The position numbers and the translations under genes are program-made. The notes beneath the pieces are model-generated. The model saw nothing but the letters and a program-made list of their open reading frames with translations, did no database searches and had not been told where the DNA came from. Below are positions 9,637-17,955 of a stretch of 64,000 nucleotides of DNA, piece by piece (position 1 is the first letter of the stretch; each line of letters starts with the position of its first letter). The stretch comes from an uncultured Agrobacterium sp. (GTDB taxonomy: Bacteria > Pseudomonadota > Alphaproteobacteria > Rhizobiales > Rhizobiaceae): assembly GCA_913777615.1 (NCBI GenBank), contig CAJYTK010000017.1, positions 310,001-374,000 on the forward strand, given 5' to 3'.

Positions 9637-10055
9637 GGTCTCGCGATCTCCCTTTAAAGCGCGGCGCATCCTTTAGAAGGCACAAGACACGCTCTAACTT
9701 TTCCATCTGCGCATCCAGCTTTGCGAAAAACCCATGTCGATTTTCTGCTGGCGCGTTGGCCTTCCGTCTGCGGCAAGGCTGCCGGTTTGAAGCGTGGCGG
9801 CGTTGTCGTCAATGACCTGAAGGCAACACTTGAGCCTCACCTTACCTAAAGAGAGGCGGGGACCCCAACATAGTAGGTTGTCCCCATTAATCCACAGGAT
9901 GATTCGGACAATGCGATGAAGGCGGCGCGAATCACTCACTCTCTGCCATGATTTTAAAGCATGGCTCCAATCCACCAAAGACACTTGAATTTTAGCAGAG
10001 AGCGAAATAGGTAGGGATAAAATAAGTAGTGCACTAATTATAAGGTTTAAATACG
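9637..10055. other. Intergenic region between divergent dnaB and marR-type genes
   Basis: About 420 bp holding the promoters of dnaB (minus) and of the efflux operon (plus). AT content rises strongly after about 9995. The only structure found is the palindrome at 10022-10041. The small minus-strand reading frame at 9694-9984 has no recognisable product. Confidence 0.6.
10022..10041. promoter_or_regulatory. Palindromic operator candidate for the MarR-type regulator
   Basis: ATAAGTAGTGCACTAATTAT is a 20-bp inverted repeat with one mismatched pair around the perfect core TAGTGCACTA. It ends 14 bp before the GTG of the marR-type gene. Size, AT-richness and place suit a MarR-family box that represses its own operon. 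Binding is inferred. Confidence 0.55.
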
Positions 10056-10511
10056 GTGTCCCGAATTACCGAAAAAGAACAGCTGTTTGATGAGATGGCG
10101 GCCTTCAACCGCAAGCTCCGCTCGTTCTTCGATGCTCGCGTTGCTGAAAAAGGGCTGACGTTGGCGCGTGCTCGGACATTGTTTGCTCTTTCGAGAAGAG
10201 GTCCGCTGACGCAAAAGGAGCTTGCGGAAGAGTTGGAAATCGAAACGCCGACGCTCGTGCGGCTGTTGGATGCCATGGAGAAACAAAAGCTCATCGAAAG
10301 GCGTTCTGACGAAGTTGATCGGAGGGCGAAGCGAATTCACATGACAGCCTCCGGAGTACAGACATTCGAAGAAGTGGATGCGCAGGCGAAGGCCATGCGA
10401 GCAGAGATCGCGCTGGATGTTTCCACCGATGAAATCCGGGTGGCGCTCAACGTGGTCAGACGCTTGACCAACAATCTGCAGAAACTCTCGGAAGAGGAGG
10501 CGACGTCGTGA
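10056..10511 (+). CDS. MarR family transcriptional regulator of efflux operon
   Basis: The 151-residue protein has a central winged helix with LTQKELAEELEIETPTLVRL and the wing RRSDEVDRRAKRIHMT, the pattern of MarR/SlyA regulators, flanked by dimerisation helices. Start is GTG at 10056, with AAGG ten bases upstream. The stop overlaps the transporter start in a GTGA, so the three genes 10056-13300 form one operon. Known family behaviour: the protein represses until an aromatic or antibiotic ligand releases it. A palindrome just upstream is its likely operator. Confidence 0.9.
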   Translation: MSRITEKEQLFDEMAAFNRKLRSFFDARVAEKGLTLARARTLFALSRRGPLTQKELAEELEIETPTLVRLLDAMEKQKLIERRSDEVDRRAKRIHMTASGVQTFEEVDAQAKAMRAEIALDVSTDEIRVALNVVRRLTNNLQKLSEEEATS

Positions 10512-12214
10512 GTAATGCCATAACGTATCAGCGCGACGTGCCTCTGGATGAAGAGGAGCAAAAGGCCACTCCCGCTGCTGTACCTGCATCCGAGCCTAAG
10601 GACGATGCGGCCCTCCCGCCGGTTCAGCCCGCCGAGAAATCCTTCAGCCAAAAACTGATGTATATCGCCGCCGGCCTTGCCTTCTTCATTACCCAGGGCA
10701 TGGGCATGAACATCGTCATGGCCAATATCTATCAGCTGCAAGGCGAATTCTCTGGAACTGTGGCGGAGGTGGCCTGGCTTTCGGCAGCATATATGGCGCC
10801 CTATGCGACCTTCTCGATTGCGCTCTTCAAGGTCCGCCAGCAATATGGCCTGCGGCCATTTGCGGAAATCAGCATCATCGCCTTCGTTTTTGCCTCTTGC
10901 CTCAACCTTTTTGTTACGGATCTGCATTCCGCCATTGTCGTGCGTTTCGTTAGCGGCATGGCGGCGGCACCTCTGTCGTCGCTTGGCTTTCTCTACATTC
11001 TCGAAGCTTTCCCCGCACAGCGAAAGCTGACGCTTGGCCTCAGCATCGCGCTTACGGGAACGCTTCTGGCATCGCCGCTCGCGCGCATCGTCTCGCCGCC
11101 GCTGCTCCAGATCGATGGCTGGCAGGCGCTCTACAGCATGGAAGTGGGGCTAGCGCTTGCCGTATTGCCGATCATCTACCTCCTTCCGCTAACGGCTCCG
11201 CCACGGGTGAAAGTGATCGAGCGCCTCGACATTCTGAGCTATATGCTATTTGCCGGAGGTCTTGGCTGTCTCGCTGTCTTTCTCACGCTTGGCCGGTTCT
11301 ACTGGTGGTTCGAAACCTGGTGGCTTGGAGTGCTTCTGGCGACGTCGATCAGCCTCCTGACTGTGATGACCATGATCGAATTGCCACGCAAGAATCCTAT
11401 GCTCGATCTGCGCTGGATTTTCTCGCGCACCAATCTGCATCTCATTGCGGTCTTATTGATCTATCGCGCCGTCTCTTCGGAGCAGTCGTCCACCGCAGTG
11501 AGCCTCTATCAGCAACTTGGCATCCTCAACGAACAGACAGCGGACCTTTATGGTCTCATCATTCTCGCGACCGTTCTGGGCGGTGCGACCTGCGCGTTGT
11601 TGATGCTGACGAAATATGTCGAAACCGCACATGTCATCGCCCTGTCCTGTATTGCGCTCGGAGCCTTCATGGACAGCACATCGACCAATCTGACCCGGCC
11701 TGAACAAATGTATCTGAGTCAGGCAATGATCGCCTTCGGCGCGGCCATGTTTCTGCCCCCCGTTATGGCCAAGGGATTTGGCGCGGCACTGGCAAAAGGT
11801 CCGCCCTATCTCGTTAACTTCATCACCATCTTCCTGTTCACCCAGATTACCGGATCGATGTTGACGACTGGTCTGTTGGGCTCCTTTGTGACGCTCAGGG
11901 AAAAATTCCACTCCAACATCCTAGTGGAAAGCATCCTTCTGCAAAATCCGCAGGTCGCGCAGCGCATCAGCCAGCTTTCGGGTGCATACAGCCATGTGCT
12001 CACCGATCCGACGCTTCTGCGAGCGGAGGGTGTGACCCTTCTTGCCCAGCAGGTATCGCGAGAGGCCTATATTCTCGCTTATAACGATACGTTTCTGCTG
12101 ATCGCTATATGCGCTGCCGCCGCTCTCGTCGCGCTGCTTCTACACCTCGCATGGCTGCGCCTCAAACCATTGATGTCGGGCGGTCAAAGTGCCGCAACCG
12201 TTTCCCACTCCTGA
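10508..12214 (+). CDS. MFS multidrug transporter, EmrB/DHA2-like
   Basis: Proton-driven drug exporter of the major facilitator superfamily. The 568-residue protein has a Pro/Ala/Glu-rich cytoplasmic N-terminus (about 1-55) and then roughly twelve to fourteen hydrophobic segments. GGACCT-type motifs of the superfamily are weak. It is placed between a MarR regulator and an EmrA-like adaptor, which defines an EmrRAB-type tripartite pump; an outer-membrane TolC partner is not in the window. GTG start, overlapping the marR-type stop by four bases. Confidence 0.86.
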   Translation: MSNAITYQRDVPLDEEEQKATPAAVPASEPKDDAALPPVQPAEKSFSQKLMYIAAGLAFFITQGMGMNIVMANIYQLQGEFSGTVAEVAWLSAAYMAPYATFSIALFKVRQQYGLRPFAEISIIAFVFASCLNLFVTDLHSAIVVRFVSGMAAAPLSSLGFLYILEAFPAQRKLTLGLSIALTGTLLASPLARIVSPPLLQIDGWQALYSMEVGLALAVLPIIYLLPLTAPPRVKVIERLDILSYMLFAGGLGCLAVFLTLGRFYWWFETWWLGVLLATSISLLTVMTMIELPRKNPMLDLRWIFSRTNLHLIAVLLIYRAVSSEQSSTAVSLYQQLGILNEQTADLYGLIILATVLGGATCALLMLTKYVETAHVIALSCIALGAFMDSTSTNLTRPEQMYLSQAMIAFGAAMFLPPVMAKGFGAALAKGPPYLVNFITIFLFTQITGSMLTTGLLGSFVTLREKFHSNILVESILLQNPQVAQRISQLSGAYSHVLTDPTLLRAEGVTLLAQQVSREAYILAYNDTFLLIAICAAAALVALLLHLAWLRLKPLMSGGQSAATVSHS

Positions 12215-12232
12215 TCCTTCAGAGACTTAAAA

Positions 12233-13300
12233 ATGCTAAAAAAGATTTTCACACCTGTCACCCTAATCGTTCTTCTCGGAGGTGTCGCTGGCGTCGCGTT
12301 GGTGCTTTATGCCTGGCGCCTGCCACCCTTCTCCAGTCATGTGGAAATGACCGATAATGCCTATGTGCGCGGTTATGTCACGACCATGAGCCCTCAGGTC
12401 AGCGGGTATGTCGTCGATGTGCCGGTGAAGGATTATCAGGAGGTCAAACAAGGAGATCTGCTGGTCAAGATCGACGACCGCATCTTCCGCCAGAGACTGG
12501 CGCAGGCAGAAGCCACACTTGCCGGGCAGACCGCCGCCTCGGATAATTCCCGCCAGCAGGAAAACGCCGCTCGTGCCAATATTGCCTCCAGCCAGGCCGC
12601 TGTGGATAGCGCCGAAGCCTCGCTGAAACAGGCGCAATTGGCTGCCGATCGCCAGGACAATCTGATCCGCAGCGGCGTCGGAACCTCAAGCCTGCAAGAA
12701 GAAGCTCAGGCCAATCTTGAAAAGTCCCGCGCAGGGTTGTCGCAGGCCAAGGCGGCGCTGGAAGTGGCTCGCCAGGATTTGCAGACCATTATCGTCAATC
12801 GTAGTTCGCTCCAGGCTGCCGTTGCCAATGCGCAGGCGGCGGTTGAGCTCGCTAGAATCGATTTGCAGAACACCGAGATCAAGGCGCCGCGCGATGGCGA
12901 GCTTGGTGAAGTGGGCGCGCGTGTAGGCCAGTATGTCGCCGCAGGAACCCAGCTGATGGCGGTCGTGCCGCATGATGTGTGGGTTGTCGCCAACTTCAAG
13001 GAAACCCAGCTTGCGGGCATGGAAGTGGGCCAGCCTGTGTCGATTTCCGTCGATGCGCTCCATCATCGCAAATTGAAGGGCAGGGTCGAGCGCTTCTCGC
13101 CAGCTGCCGGTTCCGAATTTGCCGTGATCAAGCCAGACAATGCGACTGGCAACTTCGTGAAGATCGCGCAGAGGGTGGGCGTGCGCGTGTCGATCGATCC
13201 GGACCAGCGCGCCGCTGAAGAGTTGTCTCCGGGCATGTCGGTGGTCGTTCGCGTCGACAAGAGCAAGGCTCCCGTAGCGGAAGAGGCCGCATCTAAATAG
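12233..13300 (+). CDS. HlyD/EmrA family periplasmic adaptor of efflux pump
   Basis: Membrane fusion protein linking the MFS pump to an outer-membrane channel. One N-terminal membrane anchor (about 5-28), a lipoyl/barrel-sandwich half (VSGYVVDVPVKDYQEVKQGD, about 50-80), a long Gln/Ala-rich coiled coil (about 85-200), the second lipoyl half with IKAPRDGELGEVGARVGQYV, and a beta-barrel domain with VVANFKETQL. The 355-residue length is usual for EmrA. It is 18 bp after the transporter gene and ends the operon. Confidence 0.9.
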   Translation: MLKKIFTPVTLIVLLGGVAGVALVLYAWRLPPFSSHVEMTDNAYVRGYVTTMSPQVSGYVVDVPVKDYQEVKQGDLLVKIDDRIFRQRLAQAEATLAGQTAASDNSRQQENAARANIASSQAAVDSAEASLKQAQLAADRQDNLIRSGVGTSSLQEEAQANLEKSRAGLSQAKAALEVARQDLQTIIVNRSSLQAAVANAQAAVELARIDLQNTEIKAPRDGELGEVGARVGQYVAAGTQLMAVVPHDVWVVANFKETQLAGMEVGQPVSISVDALHHRKLKGRVERFSPAAGSEFAVIKPDNATGNFVKIAQRVGVRVSIDPDQRAAEELSPGMSVVVRVDKSKAPVAEEAASK

Positions 13301-13323
13301 ACTGCGGTACGGCTTCCACAGTC

Positions 13324-13362
13324 AAGCCTTTCAGCCTATACGGCCGGTTTGAAGGCTTTGTC
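13324..13362 (+). terminator. Probable terminator of the efflux operon
   Basis: AAGCCTT (13324-13330) pairs with AAGGCTT (13352-13358) around a 21-nt loop that holds a smaller GCC/GGC stem; the plus strand continues TTGTCTTG. It lies in the 83-bp gap between two convergent genes. The long loop makes it a moderate candidate. Confidence 0.4.
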
Positions 13363-13383
13363 TTGCTAGGTCGTCGGCTTCGC

Positions 13384-14094
13384 TCAGCCTTCCCGCCAAT
13401 CCGCGGGCAGGCAGAAGATGTTTCGAAATCCCTTCTCACCCGTAGGCGTGATCGTCAGAGCGCGGCTATCGGCCCTGCGTGCTACCCATCCGAGATCCAG
13501 CATGCGTTGGAAAAGTGCGGCACCGATACGCCCGGCAATGTGATGACGCCGTTCGCTCCAGTCCAGGCAGGTGCGGCAGAGCGGCCGCTTCGGACGTGAA
13601 CCGTCGCTCAGATCGATCCCGAACTCCCCCAAAAAGTCCTTGCCTTTTTTTGTTACAAGAGCGCCTTCGTCCGACAGCAGAATCACTCCGCTGTCGCTGA
13701 GGCTGTCTGTGATCGCGACGGCAAGCCGTCCTGCGATGTGGTCGTAACAGCTGCGGGCGATACGCATGTCTTTTTCTCGCGGCCCCATCGGATGATGCCG
13801 TTTCGGACCGACTGCAGCAATCGACATGAGCGAATCGATACCATGAGCAACCTGAGCGGACGAAAGCCGGTAGTAGCGATGCCGACCTTGTTTTACGGTT
13901 GTCAGAAGGTTGGCGTCGACCATCTTCGCTAGATGCTCGCTTGCGGTTTGTGGCGTGACGCCTGCATCTCGCGAAAGCTCGCCCGCTGTCAAAGCCTGTC
14001 CGCCCATCAGCGCGCAGAGCATGTTTGCGCGCGTCGTATCGCCAATAAGGCTGGCTACGGCGGCAAGTGTGTTAGGGGAGGCGAAACCGGTCAT
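13384..14094 (-). CDS. ArsR family transcriptional regulator
   Basis: The N-terminal winged helix (about 10-90) has LTAGELSRDAGVTPQTASEH and a wing QGRHRYYRLS, typical of ArsR/SmtB-type repressors. The C-terminal half (about 110-236) is an extension that ends in a second winged-helix-like stretch and contains the pair CRTC, which could bind a metal or react with oxidants; this is not proven. It is transcribed divergently from the EamA exporter gene and may control it. Convergent with the efflux operon. Confidence 0.87.
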   Translation of the reverse strand: MTGFASPNTLAAVASLIGDTTRANMLCALMGGQALTAGELSRDAGVTPQTASEHLAKMVDANLLTTVKQGRHRYYRLSSAQVAHGIDSLMSIAAVGPKRHHPMGPREKDMRIARSCYDHIAGRLAVAITDSLSDSGVILLSDEGALVTKKGKDFLGEFGIDLSDGSRPKRPLCRTCLDWSERRHHIAGRIGAALFQRMLDLGWVARRADSRALTITPTGEKGFRNIFCLPADWREG

Positions 14095-14214
14095 GCAACA
14101 CCATTATCACTCCCACATCCGCTCGTCAGCGGCACATTGTTCGGTCGATGCCGAAGCTTCCCCCCGCGGCGCAACTCTATAAAGAAGGATCGCTTTGATG
14201 GAGAGACTGATAGA

Positions 14215-15138
14215 ATGGCTGATAAAAAATTGCTGCCCGAACTCGCCCTGCTCGTCTTGCTGGGATGCCTGTGGGGCAGCTCCTACACCTTCATCAAGAT
14301 CGGCATTGAGACGATCCCTCCTCTGACGCTGATTGCAGCGCGCACCGCGATTGCCGGTAGCATCCTCACCGTCGTCATATTCTGGCGAGGCTTGCGGCTT
14401 CCAAGGGATTCAGCACTTTGGAAGATGTTCGCCATCCAGGCGGTGCTGAACAGCGCTCTGCCATTCACGCTGATTGCCTGGGCAGAACATCACATCGATG
14501 CCGGATTGGCAGTCATTCTCAATTCGCTGACGCCTGTTTTCACATTTCTGCTAACCGCGATCATTACCCGTCATGAGATGGTCAATGGCAGAAAGCTGTT
14601 TGGTGTGATGATCGGGCTCGTTGGAACGGTTGTCATGATTGGCGTTCAGGCGCTAAATGGTTTCGGCGATGTCGTGTTGGCGCAGGTGGCAGTCATTCTA
14701 GCCACGGCTTTTTATGCGGGCGCGGCGATCTTCGGGAAGAACTTCAAGGGTATTGATTCGATGATCCCGGCTGCTGCTTCTTTAATCTGCGGAGCCGTGA
14801 TTCTCATACCCGTCAGTCTGGTGGTTGACCGCCCGTGGGAGCTAGTGCCCTCAGCGCGTTCGATTACCGCACTCATCGGGCTCTCGATATTTTCCACGGC
14901 ACTTGCTTTCACGATATACTTCCGCCTCGTTCGTACTCTAGGGTCGCTTGGAACGACGGCCCAGGCCTATGTACGCGTACCCGTGGGCGTAGCGATCGGC
15001 GTTATATTCCTGGGCGAACAACTGTACGCGAGCACGATGATAGGTCTCGTCTGTATTCTCACGGGGGTGATTGCAATGACGTTGCCGACACGCCGGCCGA
15101 TCGCAGGAATGGCCGAGGCGAAGGTATCTAGCGAATAA
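14215..15138 (+). CDS. EamA/DMT family transporter
   Basis: Inner-membrane metabolite exporter of the drug/metabolite superfamily. Two EamA repeats of five segments each, the first beginning LVLLGCLWGSSYTFIKIG, the second near ATAFYAGAAIFGKNFKG. The ATG at 14215 (MADKK) gives 308 residues, the usual length; a longer reading frame upstream is not plausible. The 120-bp gap to the divergent ArsR gene contains two short inverted repeats (14119-14132 and 14140-14155), possible operators. Substrate unknown. Confidence 0.88.
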   Translation: MADKKLLPELALLVLLGCLWGSSYTFIKIGIETIPPLTLIAARTAIAGSILTVVIFWRGLRLPRDSALWKMFAIQAVLNSALPFTLIAWAEHHIDAGLAVILNSLTPVFTFLLTAIITRHEMVNGRKLFGVMIGLVGTVVMIGVQALNGFGDVVLAQVAVILATAFYAGAAIFGKNFKGIDSMIPAAASLICGAVILIPVSLVVDRPWELVPSARSITALIGLSIFSTALAFTIYFRLVRTLGSLGTTAQAYVRVPVGVAIGVIFLGEQLYASTMIGLVCILTGVIAMTLPTRRPIAGMAEAKVSSE

Positions 15139-15153
15139 TCCAAAACCCAAACA

Positions 15154-15183
15154 AAAACCCCGGATGTCACCATCCGGGGTTTT
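15154..15183. terminator. Bidirectional intrinsic terminator between EamA gene and rplI
   Basis: A perfect 13-bp stem (15154-15166 with 15171-15183, core CCCCGGATG) closes a TCAC loop. Runs of A before it and T after it make it work in both directions, ending the EamA transcript (plus) and the rpsF-rpsR-rplI transcript (minus). Confidence 0.9.
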
Positions 15184-15212
15184 GTGTTCGAGCCTTAAAA
15201 CGCTCGCAGAAA

Positions 15213-15788
15213 TTAGTCGTCGTCGCCGTCGCGGTCAGCTTCCGGATCGAAGAAGTCTTCCGGACGCAGTGCGTCTTCGTCAACGCCGTAGATGGCGTCA
15301 GCGGAGGTCAGGCTTTCACCCTTGGCCTGACGCTCAGCTTCTTCAGCCGAACGGGCAACGTTCAGCTCAACCTGAAGCTCGACTTCCGAGTGCAGGTGAA
15401 GCGTTACGTTGTGCAGACCGATGGTCTTGATCGGCGTGTTGAGTTCGACTTGGTTACGGCCAACGTTGAAGCCTTCCGCGCCGAGGATCTCGACGACGTC
15501 ACGGGCAGCAACAGAACCGTAGAGCTGACCGGTTTCGCCAGCGGAGCGAACAACGATGAAGCTCTTGCCTTCAAGTGCGTCGGCAACCTTCTGGGCTTCG
15601 GACTTACGCTCGAGGTTACGGGCTTCGAGCGTTGCGCGCTCGTTTTCGAAACGTGCCTTGTTGGCAGCGTTGGCGCGCAGCGCCTTGCCCTGCGGCAGCA
15701 GGAAGTTACGTGCGTAGCCATCGCGAACCTTTACGGTTTCGCCCATCTGGCCAAGCTTTGCGATGCGCTCGAGAAGAATGACTTGCAT
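15213..15788 (-). CDS. rplI: 50S ribosomal protein L9
   Basis: L9 binds 23S rRNA and spans to the L1 stalk, helping keep reading frame. The N-terminal domain starts [17 protein letters not shown] with [15 protein letters not shown]; a long central helix and the C-terminal domain follow, then an acidic tail of about 40 residues rich in Asp and Glu. 191 residues is long for L9 but normal in rhizobia. Last gene of the rpsF-rpsR-DUF2232-rplI cluster. Confidence 0.97.
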   Translation of the reverse strand: MQVILLERIAKLGQMGETVKVRDGYARNFLLPQGKALRANAANKARFENERATLEARNLERKSEAQKVADALEGKSFIVVRSAGETGQLYGSVAARDVVEILGAEGFNVGRNQVELNTPIKTIGLHNVTLHLHSEVELQVELNVARSAEEAERQAKGESLTSADAIYGVDEDALRPEDFFDPEADRDGDDD

Positions 15789-15803
15789 CTTCTTGATCCT
15801 TTC

Positions 15804-16781
15804 TCAATTGGAGTTGGTTTCGTTAGTTTGATCGGAGTTCCGCGCAGGAGTGAGTGAAATCGTGCTGCGCACGTCGCTCAATCCCAGGAGGAGTATGAAG
15901 AACAGCGGAAACATGAAGACCGCTGATAGGTATGCGAGGACGAGAACCGGCAGGCGCCAATCCTTACCCTTGGAACGGTGATGCAGCGAAGCGTAGCCCG
16001 CCATGATGAATCCCGCACCGAACGTGCCGCAGACAACCGCACCGATCATGGCGGGAACGCCGCCAAAAAAGGTGAGGACGATGCCTGCGAGAAAAATGAA
16101 GATCGCATTGCGATGCATACGAAGCGCCGCTGCGATATCTTCGCGTGGGCGTAGGCCCTTGCCGAAGGAGCGGACCATGCGGCTTGCAAAATAGTAGGCT
16201 GCAAACAAGAGCATCACCCACAGACCGCCCTGGATCATCGGCAGCATCAAAACCAGAAGCGACTTCGTCTGCGCAAGCGCTGTCGGGTCTGGCTTGAAAG
16301 AAGCTTCGCTGGCCTGCACGGACGCCATCATCAGATCGACGATTTGGGAGACGAGATCCGGGCCATAGCCGATCATGACGCCGAGGACGACGACGGATAC
16401 CGTGATCAGGCCGCAAAGATGCAGCACGATGCCGGACAGCGGATACCAAGCCATCAGGTCTTTCGGCCCGCCGATTTCGGTTGCAGGCCGTGCGAGATTG
16501 GCAAGATGAGAGAGCCAGCCAGCCGGGATAAGCGTAAAGATTGAAATCGTCACCGCAAAGAGCGGGGAAACCGCAAGTGCACCGAGAAAGGCAGCTGAAA
16601 CGATGGCAACGATGGCGGCAGCATTGCCCCAGCCCAGGCCGGCGACGAGAACCGGCATGGCAGACGCGGCATAAAGCAGGAACGACATCGACGATTGTGC
16701 CGTTGCGCCAAGCGTCAGAAACGCGGCGCATATGCCGGCAAGAATGCCGGTGATCAGCACTGTCTGGTTCAACTGTCTCAA
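15804..16781 (-). CDS. DUF2232 family inner-membrane protein
   Basis: Hydrophobic 325-residue protein with about eight membrane segments, ending in a short polar tail. The family is conserved at this place, between rpsR and rplI, in rhizobia, and a relative is found in Gram-positive bacteria; its function is not known to me. It starts about 180 bp after the rpsR stop and stops 15 bp before rplI. An imperfect GC-rich hairpin at 16928-16952 lies just after rpsR. Confidence 0.85.
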   Translation of the reverse strand: MRQLNQTVLITGILAGICAAFLTLGATAQSSMSFLLYAASAMPVLVAGLGWGNAAAIVAIVSAAFLGALAVSPLFAVTISIFTLIPAGWLSHLANLARPATEIGGPKDLMAWYPLSGIVLHLCGLITVSVVVLGVMIGYGPDLVSQIVDLMMASVQASEASFKPDPTALAQTKSLLVLMLPMIQGGLWVMLLFAAYYFASRMVRSFGKGLRPREDIAAALRMHRNAIFIFLAGIVLTFFGGVPAMIGAVVCGTFGAGFIMAGYASLHHRSKGKDWRLPVLVLAYLSAVFMFPLFFILLLGLSDVRSTISLTPARNSDQTNETNSN

Positions 16782-16962
16782 CGTCGCTGTCCTGCTTGTT
16801 TTCAGCAGTTAGAGGACCGTTCATCTGAACATCGTCCCCAACATGGGATTTGGTCTTTGTCGATCCGCGCCCGACGCGGAAGGAATTGAGAGCTCCTGAA
16901 ATGCCATACGGGCAGAGCAGGAAGGACCGAGGCCGCGCACGGCGCGACCTCGAAACTTTAAA

Positions 16963-17211
16963 TTACGCTACGACGTAAGGCAGCAGGCCGAGGAAGCGTG
17001 CACGCTTGATCGCCTGAGCGAGTTCGCGCTGCTTCTTCTGGGAAACGGCGGTGATGCGCGAAGGAACGATCTTGCCGCGCTCGGAAATGTAGCGCTGCAG
17101 GAGACGAACGTCCTTGTAGTCGATCTTCGGAGCATTTGCGCCGGAGAAGGGGCACGTCTTGCGACGGCGATGGAACGGGCGGCGTGCCTGGGAAGAGGAT
17201 GCGTCAGCCAT
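16963..17211 (-). CDS. rpsR: 30S ribosomal protein S18
   Basis: S18 binds S6 and the central domain of 16S rRNA. The 82-residue product has the family core [19 protein letters not shown] and a basic end. It begins 12 bp after rpsF, as expected for the S6:S18 pair. Confidence 0.97.
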   Translation of the reverse strand: MADASSSQARRPFHRRRKTCPFSGANAPKIDYKDVRLLQRYISERGKIVPSRITAVSQKKQRELAQAIKRARFLGLLPYVVA

Positions 17212-17223
17212 TATTGTTTCTCC

Positions 17224-17667
17224 TTATGCACGGTCTTCGCGCGGACGGCGCGGACGGTCTTCGCGGTCGCTACGCGGACGGTCGCCAAAGCCACCTTCAC
17301 GGGGGCCACGATCGGGACGGTCGCCACGCGGACGGTCGTCGCGGTCACGCTTCTGCAACATGGCAGACGGGCCTTCTTCGTGGGCTTCCACAGCGATGGT
17401 CATGTAACGAAGAACGTCTTCGTTGATGCGCATCTGGCGCTCGACTTCGTGGATGGCAGCCGCCGGAGCGTCGATGTCCATCAGAGCGTAGTGAGCCTTG
17501 CGGTTCTTCTTGATGCGGTAGGTGAGGGACTTCAGACCCCAGTTTTCGATGCGTCCGACTTTGCCGCCGAACGATTCGATAACGCCCTTGTAATGTTCGA
17601 CAAGTGCGTCGACCTGCTGGGCAGTGATATCCTGCCGGGCAAGGAAGATGTGTTCGTAAAGAGCCAT
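17224..17667 (-). CDS. rpsF: 30S ribosomal protein S6 with Asp/Arg-rich tail
   Basis: S6 forms a heterodimer with S18 on the 30S platform. The first 95 or so residues are a normal S6 fold ([33 protein letters not shown]). From about 107 the protein changes to a low-complexity tail of Arg, Asp, Pro and Gly ([15 protein letters not shown] and on), encoded by imperfect DNA repeats. Rhizobial S6 proteins are known to carry such tails. The upstream leader is about 290 bp to the next gene and may hold autoregulatory structure. Confidence 0.97.
   Translation of the reverse strand: MALYEHIFLARQDITAQQVDALVEHYKGVIESFGGKVGRIENWGLKSLTYRIKKNRKAHYALMDIDAPAAAIHEVERQMRINEDVLRYMTIAVEAHEEGPSAMLQKRDRDDRPRGDRPDRGPREGGFGDRPRSDREDRPRRPREDRA
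17227..17349. repeat. Imperfect tandem repeat inside the rpsF tail
   Basis: The plus strand repeats variants of GCGGACGGTCGTCGCGGTC with a period of roughly 12 to 24 bases, coding on the minus strand for the Arg/Asp/Pro/Gly tail of S6. Such runs can change length by slippage. Confidence 0.7.
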
Positions 17668-17955
17668 TTAAGCTTTGCCTTTCTTGCGTTTCATTCATCA
17701 CCCGGCAACGGCGCTAAGCCTCAACGACTGCTCTTGATCGGAAAACCGGAGGCAAGAAAAGCGTTGTTCGAGACGGTCGAGAGCGGAGACACGGGAGGCC
17801 GGAAAAACCTTATGGTTCCTGCTGTTTCGAAATCGAAACCAGCCCTCCGTTCAGCCACCAGCCATAAGACCGGGTGTTGTGAACAGCGCGCTTATACTGA
17901 ATTTCGCTGCGAATGCAAGCGCGCCGCTCCAAAAAGCCTGGTGAACGGGCTTCGA

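Noticed and set aside
9694-9984. Small minus-strand frame upstream of dnaB
   Set aside because: No family similarity or ribosome site; lies in the promoter region.
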